From NCBI RefSeq assembly GCF_014805685.1, contig NC_060884.1, positions 16,875,356 through 16,939,355 of the forward strand: 64,000 nt of DNA, given 5' to 3'. A program made the position numbers and the translations under genes. Below are positions 25,401 to 37,555 of this stretch, piece by piece (position 1 is the stretch's first letter; the number at the start of each line of letters is the position of its first letter). The notes under the pieces are model-generated. The model was not told the DNA's origin. It ran no database searches and was given only the letters and a program-made list of their open reading frames with translations. This stretch comes from Silurus meridionalis (Eukaryota > Chordata > Actinopteri > Siluriformes > Siluridae).

Positions 25401-26880
25401 ATTCCACAAATTCATGCTAATATCAGACATCATTTAGCCCTTGTGCCATGTTAACAATGTCATCACATACTATGAGTGGAATGTAACCAAGCATTCTCAA
25501 TCAACATACTCCTCTATTCACTGATTAAATCCAAGTCCTCCCTGAAAAATCTGAAATGCATCTTTGTGGAATTACAATTTGTCTCATCTTGTAATTCTGT
25601 TTGTTGATGAAGGACACATCATGCAGAATAAAAAATGATCATTTATTGCATTTTTCAACGTAGTTTTTGGCTTATTACTAATTTGCCCTATTCACCACTT
25701 TAAACTACAATAATTATTATTTTATTTTATATGCAGTTCATATGTATCTGGCAGTTAACAAAATATTAGCCTGGGCAGTGATGGCTACAACTTGCAATTT
25801 TTTATATATATGATTAAACAAGACAGCAATATAGTTTATCAAAATAGCAGCCATATAATTCTTTGTATGCCAGCTTTATTGTTTATATTGTTTGCTACTA
25901 AAACTAAGGGCAATTTTAGCCTTTAGCCTTTTTTTGAGGTAACCGGGTCAAACATTTTTTGTATCTGGCTGTAGCAGAGGCCATTTATGATGAAAAGATT
26001 AGAAACTGCAATATAGATGTAAGTATCTAAGATAAGATCACAAAAGAAGCAGTGATTGTGAAGTATCCATAGCTATCTCTGCTAAAAAAAACAGAGGAGA
26101 AAAACGTTGAAATTACTGCTAATTAACTCTATTTTGTCCCTTTGACTTTCTGTTGCTTGCCTCCACTTGTTGATGTTATTAAAATATTTAAATAATAGGT
26201 AGTGTATTAACTAGTCAACATTATTACTTGAAATTAGAAAATAAGGCTGTTCATTTTAAAGATAATCACAGCTTGAATGGTTGAAACATCAAAATCTTGT
26301 AAATGTCTTTAGAGCTGTAGCAATTCTGATCATAACTAATAAAAAAAAGTTTTTTATACTTTATTTTTAAATAAATAATGTAAGGCTTCAAAATATTTTT
26401 GTTTAGTCACATTTTATATTATTGTTTACCTGTTTTTTTTATTATTTTAAACAAATATAGTAACTCTCTACATTCCTACTTTTAAAAACAATATAAGGGG
26501 CCATGAGTTAATTGTCACTAAGGGACACTAAATGCCCTCACTTGACTGGCTATACACACAACAAAGCAAAGCTTAGAACACAAATCCAATTTCTGTTCAC
26601 AAAATATGGGTAATGTGAATGTTCTCATTAATTTGATACATTACATGTATTGTAGGATGCTTAAATTGTATTGTAGGCTGCTTGTGAGAGCCCATAAGAA
26701 GGAAAATAAGAAATACGAGCTGATTGTCTGTGTTAATAATTTTACTATTAAACGCCATCATTAAGGCAAAGTGTATAGTAATGGTGTTGATCGATTTCAT
26801 GACCAAGATCAGAATTGTGGCTTTAGGTGTAGTGGGTACACTGGCAGAAGGACCTGTTGTTGAAATAAGAGGGGCACCAC
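22410..26880. other. Long non-coding stretch
   Basis: No exon, RNA gene or clear transposon is recognised. Position 23270-23720 is unique-looking and GC-richer than its surroundings. Position 26160-26480 is very AT-rich. Confidence 0.4.
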
Positions 26881-26882
26881 CT

Positions 26883-26970
<88 letters not shown>
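26883..26970. repeat. (GATA)n microsatellite
   Basis: About 22 uninterrupted GATA units. The tract is likely highly polymorphic. Confidence 0.98.
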
Positions 26971-27334
26971 TGCAGTAAGCCAATGCAGCTCTAGATGAAT
27001 CTCTTAATATAGTAAAGCAGCAAATCCTCGATGTTTTAATTTGTGATATTCACCCGTTCACACCAACTCCGTTCTCATTCAGTATTATGCATAAACCCCA
27101 ACCTGTCACTGAGTGCTGCCTTTCTGTCTGTTTTAATGCGCATCAATCTTTAATGTTTTACCTGTACAAAATCTTTACACAAATACATGCATCAGAGGTT
27201 TGCTTATGTTTATGTATTACAAGTCACTTATTGATGTCATTTATTATTAGTATTTGTATTATTATTATTATTACTATTACTATTACTATTACTATTAATG
27301 TGTGTGAATTTCAAAGTTGACCCATTTCCCCACT

Positions 27335-27900
27335 CACCGTTACTGCGTAACGCTCACAAGACTTCCCGCATCATCTCATTTAGACTCGGACCAAAGCGGA
27401 ATGTTTGCCGTATTGTTAATCGGATGATGTTGTTCGACGAACTCCATCACTGGAGCTCAATGCAATTCAAAAAAAGAAAATCCCCAACCTCGGGAGCCTG
27501 TTTAGAGAAAATAAAAGAGAACAAGAAAAAGAAGAGGAAAAAGCAAAAAAGAAGCTGTTGCGCTGTCCAGCTGGAGTGGTGCTGAAACGTTCTGGAGGCG
27601 CCGCGAGCACTTTCCATTTTCTCTCCACTGTCCGCTCACTGAGTCATGACTAACAGCGGCTTATCTACAAATGTAGAGACCGGAGAAGGCGGAGGTCTGT
27701 ACCTGAGGCGCGTCACCGAGCCGAGGCTTCGTGAGCGATGCGCCAGTGGAGCGAGCGCGCGCGCGCGTGCACCCGCGCTGCTGGAGTGGGCGGGGCTATG
27801 TGTGAGGAGGGGTCGGTGGTGGATCGACGCGGCGTCGCTTTTTCGACGCCCACGGGCTCCGTTTTTGATTGTCGACACGAGGCTTGCAGTCGCCCAAGTT
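27335..27900. promoter_or_regulatory. Isolated CpG island, possible promoter
   Basis: CpG dinucleotides are dense in an otherwise AT-rich, CpG-poor desert, for example the gcgcgcgcgcgcg run near 27756. A perfect GC box (gggcggggc) lies at about 27788-27796 and an AP-1-type TGAGTCA at about 27640. No TATA box, obvious splice donor or conserved protein frame was found on either strand. It could be the promoter or first exon of an unannotated transcript, or an orphan island acting as a distal regulator of cd34, whose start is 16 kb away. Confidence 0.55.
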
Positions 27901-28623
27901 ATTTGTTCAATTTACTTCAGGAGAGCATTACATGACATATCAATCCCATACGCTATTCCGTAATTGTGCATGCGACTAGTGTTTATAGTACAAAATCACA
28001 TGTCCATCTTAAATGCTCCAAAATGAGAGACTGGTTTCAGTATCTTCAGGATGCACAAGCCTGGGAATGCTCATTAGCTGCACGGAGCCTCTCTAAAGCC
28101 AATTTTGAGATAAACCTATATCCTGTTAATATGGTGCATGTGGGCGAAGTTACAGCATGCTAATGCAGTTTTCACAGTATTGCAAAAAAAATGGCTTTTT
28201 AAAATATTCAAGAGATGCATGTAACAGTATAATTTAGCCAATTTCTGTACCAAAATGCATGGTAGTAGGGAAGGGGTGTTTTACCCAGACCAGACTTTTA
28301 GTGTGCTTTTGTTAGTCAGAAATAGGAAATAAATATTATTAAGCTGCACCTTTTTTTTTTGGATCGGGTAATAATATCTAGTGTGCATTTATACATTGAA
28401 TATGCACAATTAACTAGGAAAAGCAACCCTCAAAATGTAAATTCATGGTTATTCAGTTAAAACACTAGGAATGTTAAGGATAGTGAAGGTGTCCGTTTGA
28501 GGTTATCACTCAATCGACAAGGAAAAGTACTATTTGTACTCTTTTTCTCAGGGTGTGGGTATTGTAGAACTCGCACGTATTCTGCCCAACCCCAGAATCA
28601 CGTGTGTGTAATATGGCACTATA

Positions 28624-28637
28624 GTGACCCCTGCTGG
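28624..28637 (-). promoter_or_regulatory. CTCF-like motif
   Basis: The minus strand reads CCAGCAGGGGTCAC, one mismatch from the core CTCF consensus (CCASYAGRKGGCRS). It lies about 0.7 kb beyond the CpG island, where an insulator would be plausible. A single motif match is weak evidence. Confidence 0.3.
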
Positions 28638-28935
28638 TGCTAAAGCTACACGTGCAGTGCGTCAGTGACGCGGTTGCTAGCATTGTGAAAATGATGGCAA
28701 AACAATTAGCAAATATACTTTCAATGTACCTTGTTAACTCACAAACATTCAAATATGCATTATATACCTTAGGAGGTACACCGTGGTTTCAAAGTGCAGT
28801 CACCCCTGTTTGGTTTATTTGAGTGTTTTCCCTGCACATCTAATTCAATAAGTCGGCTTATTAACTGAAATCTTTTTGATTTGAAGGCAATGTGAGCAGG
28901 AAAAAATTAAAACTATACGAACAAAGATAGTGATT

Positions 28936-28956
28936 AAAAAAAAAAAAAAAAAAAAA
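28936..28956 (+). repeat. Poly-A tract
   Basis: A run of 21 A. There is no clear retrotransposed sequence upstream. Confidence 0.9.
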
Positions 28957-30124
28957 GCATGTCAATGATTTTATATAGTTTTATAATAAATTGTTACAGT
29001 AGTACATCCTAAGTATGTATTTACATCATAATAATGTGCAATATATTATACATGGCAAATTTATAACCTTCATATATGAAAGGCTTTCTCACCTTTACCT
29101 CATGATGGGAAAATATCCACCATTTAATCGCTGTGTTTGGCTCACACCTGTGACTTCAAGAGATTGAAACAACACCAGGATACAAAGATGTGAGTCAGAT
29201 TGTGGAACCCCTGAGGGGAGCAAGTCAGGACAACACTGCATGTAGGTGATTGATGCTATTGCAGACTTCCCTTTCTGTTCTGATATGGTTCTCGTTCAGC
29301 TTGATTTACTAGACGAAATCCTTCGTGGAATGTGTACACTGCTGATCTCCGAGAAGTGTCTCCTTTCTCTTCGTTGAATGTAGACAGTTGTGTATTGACA
29401 TTAGGAGGCATCTAATGCCATACTTTAGTTGTGGGTGTCTTGCATGTATATGCATGAAACTATGGTGGTGATAAAGCTCATATCTGATCCTTGGATAGCA
29501 AACTTAAGTCAATCCAGTTTTGTGACCAGCTTGTTTATCATATTGTCATAGAATAGTTGAACATAATCTCTTAACGTTTTGTATAATGCTACTTAAAATT
29601 GTTATAATTTTTACAAAATCACCCAATTCACTTAACAGAGCCTCTATGTGTGAATTTAAGAGTTGAATAAACCAAGTGAATAAGGTATGTAAATATCTGG
29701 GCTCTTTTTAAATATCTTTTTAAATATTTATTCTTTAAAACACACACTTGAGCTCTTCAGTTGTACATAGTGGAACTCTTAAATATTACATATTATATTA
29801 TTTAAAAAAGTGTGCATGTTCCAAGGAGAACCCTTCAAGAACCCTACTTTGACTGCTTGAAATGAACTTGAACTTGGAATGCAAAGAACTTCCAGCAAAA
29901 CTGCTTTTTACCAGAGGTTGGCTGGTGTTTATGCTGTTGGTGCTTATCCACCTTAAAATATTTTACAGTTCGTTTCTCAGGCTTTACTCTCCTTAGCGTT
30001 TATTCTTTTAGGGGTAAAACAAAACTATCCTAGTTTTGGATAACTCCACTGAATATAGGTTATGTTAGTAAAACATCACATGTACAAAAGGCACATTACA
30101 TATATTAGCGTGTATGTTTGAATA

Positions 30125-30320
30125 CTGAACAAGATTACACCATGGATGGGATTTCACAGTCCATCACAGGATACGATTCATACACTCATTGACACCCAGG
30201 GGTAATTTAGCACAGCCAGTCCACCTGCTCACGTTTTTTTTACCTACCCGAGAATGTCTACGCAGACACGGGAAGAACGTGCAACTCAGACAACAACCTA
30301 ACCAGGGACCCATGAAATGT
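30125..30320 (+). repeat. Fragment of a dispersed fish repeat
   Basis: It contains 'atgggatttcacagtccatc', 'aatttagcacagccagtcca' and 'cgcagacacgggaagaacgt' in order. The same order is seen in decayed form at 14075-14285. This is a common teleost repeat of unresolved class. Confidence 0.55.
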
Positions 30321-30361
30321 GAAGCAGCAGTGCGACCTTATACATGAATTGAATCCTAATA

Positions 30362-30967
30362 CACTTAGTGAGCACTTTATAAGGAACACCTGTACACCTA
30401 CTCACTCATGCAATGATCTAACCAAAGCCAAACAAATGGCAGCAGTGCAATGCATTAAATTATGTAAATACAAGCCAGCAGCTTCAAGTAATGTTCACAT
30501 CAACCATCAGATTTGGGGACAAAATGTGATCTCACTGATATTGTCTTTGGCATGATAGTTAGTGCCAGACAGGCTGATTTGAATATTTTTATAACTGCTG
30601 ATCTCTTGGGATTTTCACATGCAACAGCCCCTAGAGTTTTTTTTGAATGGTGAAGTGAAGAAAAACATTCAATGTGAGGATGGAAATGCCTTTTTAATGA
30701 GAGAGAAAAACTGATTCAGACTCTGTACAACTGTGGTGAGCAGAACGGCACCATGCAAACTTTGGGGCATATGGGAAAAACCAGAAGGAAACATTAAGTT
30801 TCACAGGTTTTGTCAGCCAAGAACCAAAAACAGAAGAACACTGGAATAATGCAGCCTGGTCTGATTAGTGTTCATTTTTGGACAGATGGAAGGGTCTGAT
30901 TTTGGCTTCAAAAGCATGAGTCTAGGGAACTAACCTCAATAGCCCAGGCTGGTGGAGGTTGTGTAAA
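30362..30967 (+). mobile_element. Tc1-like transposon, 5' part (interrupted copy)
   Basis: It starts near 'agtgagcactttataaggaa', the terminus of a distinct fish Tc1-like family, and follows that family through its N-terminal DNA-binding region (counterpart of Cys-Asp-Leu-Ser-Asp and Ile-Val-Gly-Ala-Arg, here 'tagttagtgccagacaggct') to the segment 'cccaggctggtggaggttgt' at about 30945-30965. It is full of frameshifts and stops. The copy resumes at 31845 after an unrelated insertion. Confidence 0.75.
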
Positions 30968-31174
30968 CATTTATACTTTGTGTTTGTTAGAACTAGGGGT
31001 GAACACTAATAGTCAAAGATTTAATACTTCGATCGAAATAGCCTGATTTGGCTACCAGTCTCACAGTCGAATCTTTGCATAGGTGTAGAAACTGTAGAAA
31101 GAACATTACTCATAATCACACACTCCAGTGCTCATGTTAGTTCTCACTCTCCAGTGTTTTGTATTGTTTAAAAA

Positions 31175-31425
31175 TGATGATCCAACTCTTGATGTCACCC
31201 AAATGAGGATGGGTCCCCCTTTTGAGTCTGGTTCCTCTCAAGGTTTCTTCCTCATAACATCTACAGGAGTTTTTCCTTGCCACAGTCACCACGTGTATTT
31301 ATCCTCATCAGGGATAAATACACACCATTCACCTTGACTGTTGATTTCTGTAAAGCTGCTTTGAGACAATGTCTGTTGTGAAAAGCGCTATAGAAATAAA
31401 CTTGACTTAACTTGACTTGACAGGT
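31175..31425 (+). mobile_element. 3' end of an L2-type LINE
   Basis: The segment runs from 'gagtctggttcctctcaagg' through 'ctgtaaagctgctttgagac' to 'gctatagaaataaacttgac' and an ACTTG-type tail repeat. The same tail appears in inverse at 62249-62310 as the 3' end of the larger L2 copy there. This is a short 3' fragment inserted in the middle of a Tc1-like element. Confidence 0.7.
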
Positions 31426-31844
31426 GGTACTAAACAAGGATTGTGGCATTTTGTTTATTTGGGGGTGTTAAAATTAAGTTTTTAATAAATATTTTAACCA
31501 CCCCCGTGACAAATTTAAGTTTTACTTTCCTTGATCCGTGATCGACACATGAGTATCTTGGGACAGGGATTAAAATATTTGACAATGTCTGGGATATTCT
31601 GTAATGGTATATTCTGTTCTAATTACATCTGTAAATCAATTTTTGATTGTTTTTTGATGCATCAGTGTTGCGCTGTACATGGGGCAATTTATTTAACTTG
31701 ATTTGCCGACGTGTGAAATGCAAATCCTATCTGTAGTGTGGCCTTTATTTTATTGATCAAAAAAGTTGTTTACATTTTCTTCTATACCTGTGTGGGAGCT
31801 TTTGTATATCGTGGCTTTAAAATGTTAAATCCAATTGTTACTTT

Positions 31845-32196
31845 GAGATTTGTTCCTGATAATGTGCAGCTCTTCATAGCCACAATTTGCCTACTAATGG
31901 ATCATTTCAACATGATAATGAACCATGTCACAAAGCAAAGGTCACCTTGAACTTTTTTCATTAAAGTAACATGACAATGAGTTCAATGTTTTTCAGTGGC
32001 CTTCCCAGTCCCTGGACTATAATCCAATAGAATACAATTGAATTGTGATTGAACAGGATTTGCAACACGAAAGCACACCTGGAATATTTGCAGGAACCGT
32101 TATGCATTATAATGTATCAAATACCTTGTGAAATCCATGCCACAAAGACTTGAGAGTGTTTTGAAAGCAAAAGGAGGTCCTACCTAGTATTAGGTG
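31845..32196 (+). mobile_element. Tc1-like transposon, 3' part (interrupted copy)
   Basis: It continues the element of 30362-30967, with the counterpart of Gln-Asp-Asn-Ala-Pro-Cys-His (about 31900-31925), the Pro-Asp-Leu-Asn-Pro-Ile-Glu block (about 32015-32035, 'ctataatccaatagaataca') and the C-terminal tail 'aaaggaggtcctacctagta'. The intervening 30968-31844 is foreign or heavily rearranged. The end is cut by a SINE. Confidence 0.7.
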
Positions 32197-32198
32197 GA

Positions 32199-32375
32199 GG
32201 TGGTAGCTCAGTTGTTTAGACATTGGACTTTGGATGAGAAGTTCACTGTTTCAAATCCCACCACTGACCTGCTGCTGGGCCCTTGAACATAGCCCTTAAC
32301 CCTCCCCTGCTCAGTTGTAAGTTGCTTTGGATAAGGGTGTCTGCCAAATACTGTAAATGTAAATTAGTAAATGCC
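32199..32375 (+). mobile_element. tRNA-derived SINE
   Basis: The head has a pol III A box (tggtagctcagttg) and a B-box-like gtttcaaatcc about 50 bp later, in a tRNA-like stretch of about 70 bp. The body ends in the L2-related tail (gttgctttggataagggtgt, then 'tgccaaat' and 'tgtaaatgtaaa') typical of fish SINEs, including the catfish Mermaid/Merman type. It lies at the 3' edge of the Tc1-like copy. Confidence 0.8.
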
Positions 32376-32379
32376 TTTG

Positions 32380-33490
32380 TGACTATACATAAAAATACGT
32401 TTTATTTTTATAATTTTTTTGTTAAAATATGTGTAAGAGATTAGAAACGGCTCCAAAAAAGGTACAGTGCTGTTGTATATAAGCTACAGCCTATCGCTTT
32501 GTGCACAGCCCGTGAGTTAGTTTTGGGAAAAAGCTGTTATCAGATATAACAGCAAAGAAAACTCAGGCAACACTTCACAAAAAAATAGGTTTACAGTATG
32601 TATAAACAAAGCGCCTTTAATCTGCAGAGCAACTGACTATAGCAGGAACTAAATAGTACATTGCCAGCCTTTTTGCACATTGTTATCACACTCTGTTGCC
32701 ATTTGCAGTCTTCACATGCCAGATTGTTGTTCATGACCAAGGTTCCAAATATGAGTGTCAACAATTTGCATGCAGTGCTTTGGGTTATTCAATGCTTTTG
32801 TTAAAACTGGCATGTCACCTCGTATGTTGCCAAAGCCAAAACCACATACAAATAATTGACCATAGATTTTCTATTTAATAACAAGGGAACATAGCAAGTC
32901 TAGTTTTGACAGACTGCCACTGTTAGACATGTGTTCGTGTATGCAAGCATATCACAGAATGTCCTTTCCATTTGTCTAGCTAGACTTATTTTGCATGTAC
33001 ATTTAAACAATGGGACCCAACCAGTCATCGAGGAAATGTCTTTTCTTGCCCAGCCCACTAGGCTTATTGCATTATTTTTAATAACATATCAGATCCCAAC
33101 ATGATCTCATCTAGTCCTGAATAAAGTCACTCATCCTCATACAGGAATAAACACTGAGGCAGTGATGCATGACATTAACCACTGCACTTATCTACTAAAG
33201 TTTTTTCCTTGTAATGCTATATATTTTTTCCTCCCTATTAGTGTTAACTTCCTCATGAGATTTTGTATTCTAATTGGATTATGTTAATACTATGTGAAAT
33301 GATTGCAATTACTCTACTTAATTCAAAATACTAATTAGAATTTTTTTTCAAAGAAAATTAACATAATTTCATTGCTTCTGGTATAGATATTATGTCTATG
33401 TAAACTATATGTAAGATGCTTTCTGAATATCTGACCAGACTACACATATCTTTTTTTTAAAAAGCATTTAAACTACATTTCCAGTTTATT
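32380..33490. other. Non-coding stretch
   Basis: No gene or clear element is recognised. Confidence 0.5.
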
Positions 33491-33499
33491 GACACTGAA

Positions 33500-33778
33500 A
33501 TGCTTCAACATTAGAAGCATCTCCATTTATGAGCACCCCCATCCCGTGAGGGAGGCATCCGTCTTTAATGTTACACGACGAGAAGGAGCCCCCAACATGG
33601 GGCCCTGTGACAGGAACCCGGGTTCCTTCCACATGTCTAACGCCTGTAAGGCTCGCCACAAGACCTTAATTGTGTGGAGTAGGTTGCTCTTTCGGGAGAA
33701 ACCTCTGGTCCTGAGCCACCACTGGCAAGGAGGAACACACAACCTAAATGACCAGTTGCCTTTGTTTTGCTTTTCCAT
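33500..33778 (-). pseudogene. DIRS1-type retrotransposon RNase H fragment
   Basis: An 83-codon minus frame contains WWLRTRGFS, an FLSQGPMLGAP block and the RNase H start motif TDASLTGWG. This order is characteristic of the connection and RNase H region of DIRS-like pol proteins in fish. There is no reverse transcriptase or tyrosine recombinase next to it, so it is a small fossil. The first RNase H catalytic Asp (in TDAS) is preserved. Confidence 0.7.
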
Positions 33779-33779
33779 T

Positions 33780-34954
33780 TTTAATTTTTTTCCACCGACT
33801 TACCAATACTTACCTGCGACAAACAAACAGACACACAGAACGCTTCCTGAACAAACAGAAGCAAGCATCATCTCCATTGCATGTGCTTTAATAGCTTCCT
33901 GGTCATGACGTCACCCCGCCAGTAAAAGGCAGGCTTTTCAGTTGCACTGATTACACACATGGTTCAGAGCGTGCTCATGCAGAGGTGTTCCCAAAGCATT
34001 GTTGATGCAGCTTTGTGTTCCTAAAAAAGAAGCGTAATTTAATATGCTTTAAATAGCAGTTCAAAGGGAAATGAGAACAATATAAGCAAGGGTTAAAAAT
34101 GTTGTGGGTATGCCATCTGCTGGTCTGGAGTGGAAATGGCATGTTATAATTGAGTGGGGCTGACAGAGGAAATGACAATGTTATAATGTATAATGTTTTT
34201 TTGTGTTATATGATCTATATACTTTCATTAATAGTAATAATATAAAATAATTGGGTTTTGCAAACCTTTGGGTTTTTGGATAGAGACTCCAATGTATGAA
34301 AGGTGTTTATAATAAAAAGAACAAGCTATTTAACTTGACACTATATTCCCTATATAAAATGCAGAAATTGATGAACATTACAAGCTTTAAAGTTAATCAA
34401 ATTAATACATATTCATTAGAATACATTTTAGAAAATTTTTATAATTTTTTTTTCCCTATGTTACATGAATCCCATTATGTTTTTATGAATCCCAAATTCA
34501 CCATTAAATCCATTTGTATCCAGAATGAAACAAAAGTTTCCTGCCGGAGCTCTAATTACACCACAATACTATAGCCCTGCTCATTAATTTACTTTAGCAG
34601 ATTAACTTCTACTTAAGCAAATATTTGTAACTTTACTATGCAGGTAATTGTAATTATGAATATGTATAAAGGTTCATGTTTTGATAAATACAGAAAAATA
34701 TGTCGGATCGTATGTGGGAGGTAATAAAACTACATTTTAAATATGAAGATCTAAAAGTTACCAAAAGCTGCATTGTTTTATTTGAAAAACAATACTTTAT
34801 ATTATTGTGTGTTTAATGTGCCATTTAAAAAAAGTTCTACAAAGTTTCACTTCACTTCTTTAATGTAATACTTTTCCCCAAATCCCAATGTAATTATATA
34901 CGCCATTAACTAGCACTGTCAGAGACCAGTTTTCACTGGTATATACACATGTAT

Positions 34955-35018
<64 letters not shown>

Positions 35019-35840
35019 CATTCAAGGTGAGGTATTACGGGTGACCAGTGTATTATGATAGAAAAAATAGTTTTGCCTATAGTTAAACCTAAGACTATTC
35101 TTAAACTCAATTGCTTCTTATAAAGACAGTCAAGCACACAACCATAGGCATACACATGGACCAACGTACAAATGCACACACACACACATACACAAACAGT
35201 CTCATATAAGCCATGTTGATAATTGGTGTTGGACCAGTTCTGATCACCTGCTGCTTGTCATCTTCTGCCGCTCCCCACTGAATGTTTACACTGACTCGAT
35301 CAATCAATCAAATCAATGTTGACTACACTCCCAAATTTTTCCTGCATTGTGTTTCTGTCATTTTAGAAGGTTTGACCTAACTGCTCTCAGCGGAAGGCAC
35401 AGTCAGATATTTCAAAACAACAAAATAACAGGCTTTCTACCACACTCTAATTCTAAATGCCATGCTATACTTCTCAACTCTAACAGAGCTAAAATTGGAG
35501 CAATTCAACAGTCATTTACATAATGGAACACATTTAAAACCAGTATTTGTTGAATGTATTAGTTTGAAACTCAACACAATCACTGACTAGATTTTTGTTT
35601 TTCTACCCTTATCCCTGGTGTTGTCTTATCATTGGAATGTGTACACTCCCTGTCAGACAAAAAACAACAACAAAAAAACAGGCACTTGCCTTTGCACTTT
35701 GCTCAGGGTTTGATTTTCATTTCCATGTTTTATTGTTACCTGGTGTTTAGAGATTGTTTGTGTTAAAAACCAAAAAAAATGTCTGCACCTGGATCTGCTC
35801 CCTGCTACTTACATTGACAGTGAGCAAATGGTCAAAATGG
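33780..35840. other. Non-coding stretch
   Basis: No gene is recognised. It contains a CA microsatellite at 34956-35015. Confidence 0.5.
34956..35015. repeat. (CA)n microsatellite
   Basis: Pure CA run. Confidence 0.97.
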
Positions 35841-35843
35841 GTT

Positions 35844-35967
35844 CTATACAGAGAGGCACGATTGAGATGGTTTTGGCAAAATCATTGGTCAGACGATTAG
35901 CAAAATGCAGCTAATCGTCTGACCAATGATTTTGCCAAAACCATCTATATCGTGCTTCTCTGTATAG
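35844..35967. repeat. Near-perfect hairpin, 58-bp arms and 8-nt loop
   Basis: The left arm 35844-35901 and right arm 35910-35967 are inverted repeats with 55 of 58 positions matching. The loop is aaaatgca. The arms start CTATACAGAGAGGCACGA on the left. This is either a very short palindromic MITE or a hairpin RNA precursor. The pairing is more perfect than in a typical microRNA precursor. No obvious target duplication was found beside it. Confidence 0.9.
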
Positions 35968-35969
35968 AG

Positions 35970-37550
35970 GCTTTAAGCAATATATGAGTTGTATGATAAT
36001 TCAGTGATTTAAATACATATAAATGCTGTAAGTGTATATACTATTATAAATTATATTATAAATTATATACTATAATTTTATTGGTCTTTTTCTGCCACCA
36101 ATTTGGCTATTTGCCAAATTCCCATCAACGAGGACTATAAACAGTTACTGCTTATGTCACCCCACAGAGCAGTGTAACACACTCAGAGGAAAATGCAGTC
36201 TATCTTCCTTCACATATATGAGCTAAAAAATACACCTGATTAGCCAGTATCACTATAACCCAGAGCATCCAATTAAATCAAAATATTAGGAATTCTAAGA
36301 TCCCATTATATTTTATTATATTTTTCAAAAAACAAATTCATATTACATGTGTGTATGAATATGTATAAAGAAAACAAGCAACTGATTAATTTTGTGGTGA
36401 CATAGTTCTGTAACAAATCTGCATAATAAGCTGAATAAATTGATTAAAAATGCCACAAGTGTCCATAACGATATGCTTTTTTAATCTGCTGACTCATGAC
36501 AGGCACAGAAAACAGACTTCAGGTTTCATTCCTGCACAGAGACGCACGACACTGTGTGAATGTCACATCCCAGGTGCTTTGCCTCATTAGGGAGAATGAC
36601 TTCTATTTTTCACTTTTCCTGTGAGAAGATCATTTGCTGCACACACTAGGGTTAAAATGAGTTTAAAATGAAAAATGAGCTAACCTTTATACAATGCGTC
36701 AGAGCTACCATTAGAGCACCAGGCAGTATAATGGGTGCTGAATTTGCAGAAACTATAAAAAAAAAGAAAAAAAAAACAAAACTCAAGATTGAATTTGCCT
36801 TCTATGTGAAGAATCAGTTCACTTATAGGAAGAAATGGAGACATGTAGTGATGGGGAGAAGCAGAATGAAAAATCAAGAAAGAAAAAGAGCGAGAGATAA
36901 AATATCCCTCACTTAAAATCAAGTCACTAACAGGAAATGGTTTCGACACAAAGATGTCTCTAATTTTAGCACAACCAGTGAGCCGATCTTCTGAAAGTTC
37001 ACTGCATTGCATCATACTGCCTCAATGAGTCGATATGCTTCAGGCTTCTCTAATGATACTGCTCCATTACTTACATTTCCTGCGGCCCTCTTGTGGACAT
37101 TACACTGAATCCATTAGAGATTTCCAGAAATAGATAAATAAATAATAAAAAAAACAAGAAGAAGAAGAAGCAAGTACTGTATCTGCATTTGCAAAAATAA
37201 ATAATTAAATGACACATGAGATTTTTTTCTTGGAGCAGATGTTCTTGAGAAGAAATTGAAGGGAAGTGGAAAATGTAGGTCGTTTTTTAATATATTCTTG
37301 TGATTTATTTATTTTAGTTTGCAGCCTAAAAAGACAATTGTGAATATGGAAACATAACATATTATGATGAATTGTATAAAATTCTATTTAGTCATTTTCA
37401 GTTTGTACTCAGGAACCAAATTCCTGGTCTTTAAAATATAAATGCATTTATACCGTATACTATTTAATATTTCCTTTTATTCCAGAAGATGATGCATGTA
37501 TGTTTTGGCTTCGCATGTCACGCTGGTAACTGGGTCTTACATCATATTAA
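35970..37550. other. Non-coding stretch
   Basis: No gene is recognised. A-rich tracts lie near 36755-36785 and GAA-type repeats near 37155. Confidence 0.5.
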
Positions 37551-37555
37551 TATTA

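Larger units (their letters stand above)
27980..30120. other. Non-coding stretch
   Basis: No gene is recognised. It contains a CTCF-like motif (28624-28637) and a poly-A run (28936-28956). Confidence 0.4.

Noticed and set aside
26597..26983. A 128-codon frame rich in SIYL repeats
   Set aside because: It is a translation of the GATA microsatellite.
27646..27963. A 105-codon plus-strand frame in the CpG island
   Set aside because: Arg/Ala-rich translation typical of GC-rich DNA in any frame. No conserved motif.
32199..32270. A tRNA gene
   Set aside because: A and B boxes are present but the stretch does not fold cleanly as a tRNA, and it continues into a LINE-type tail. It is the head of a SINE.
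36680..37015. A 111-codon minus frame
   Set aside because: Phe/Ser-rich translation of an A-rich plus strand. No domain.
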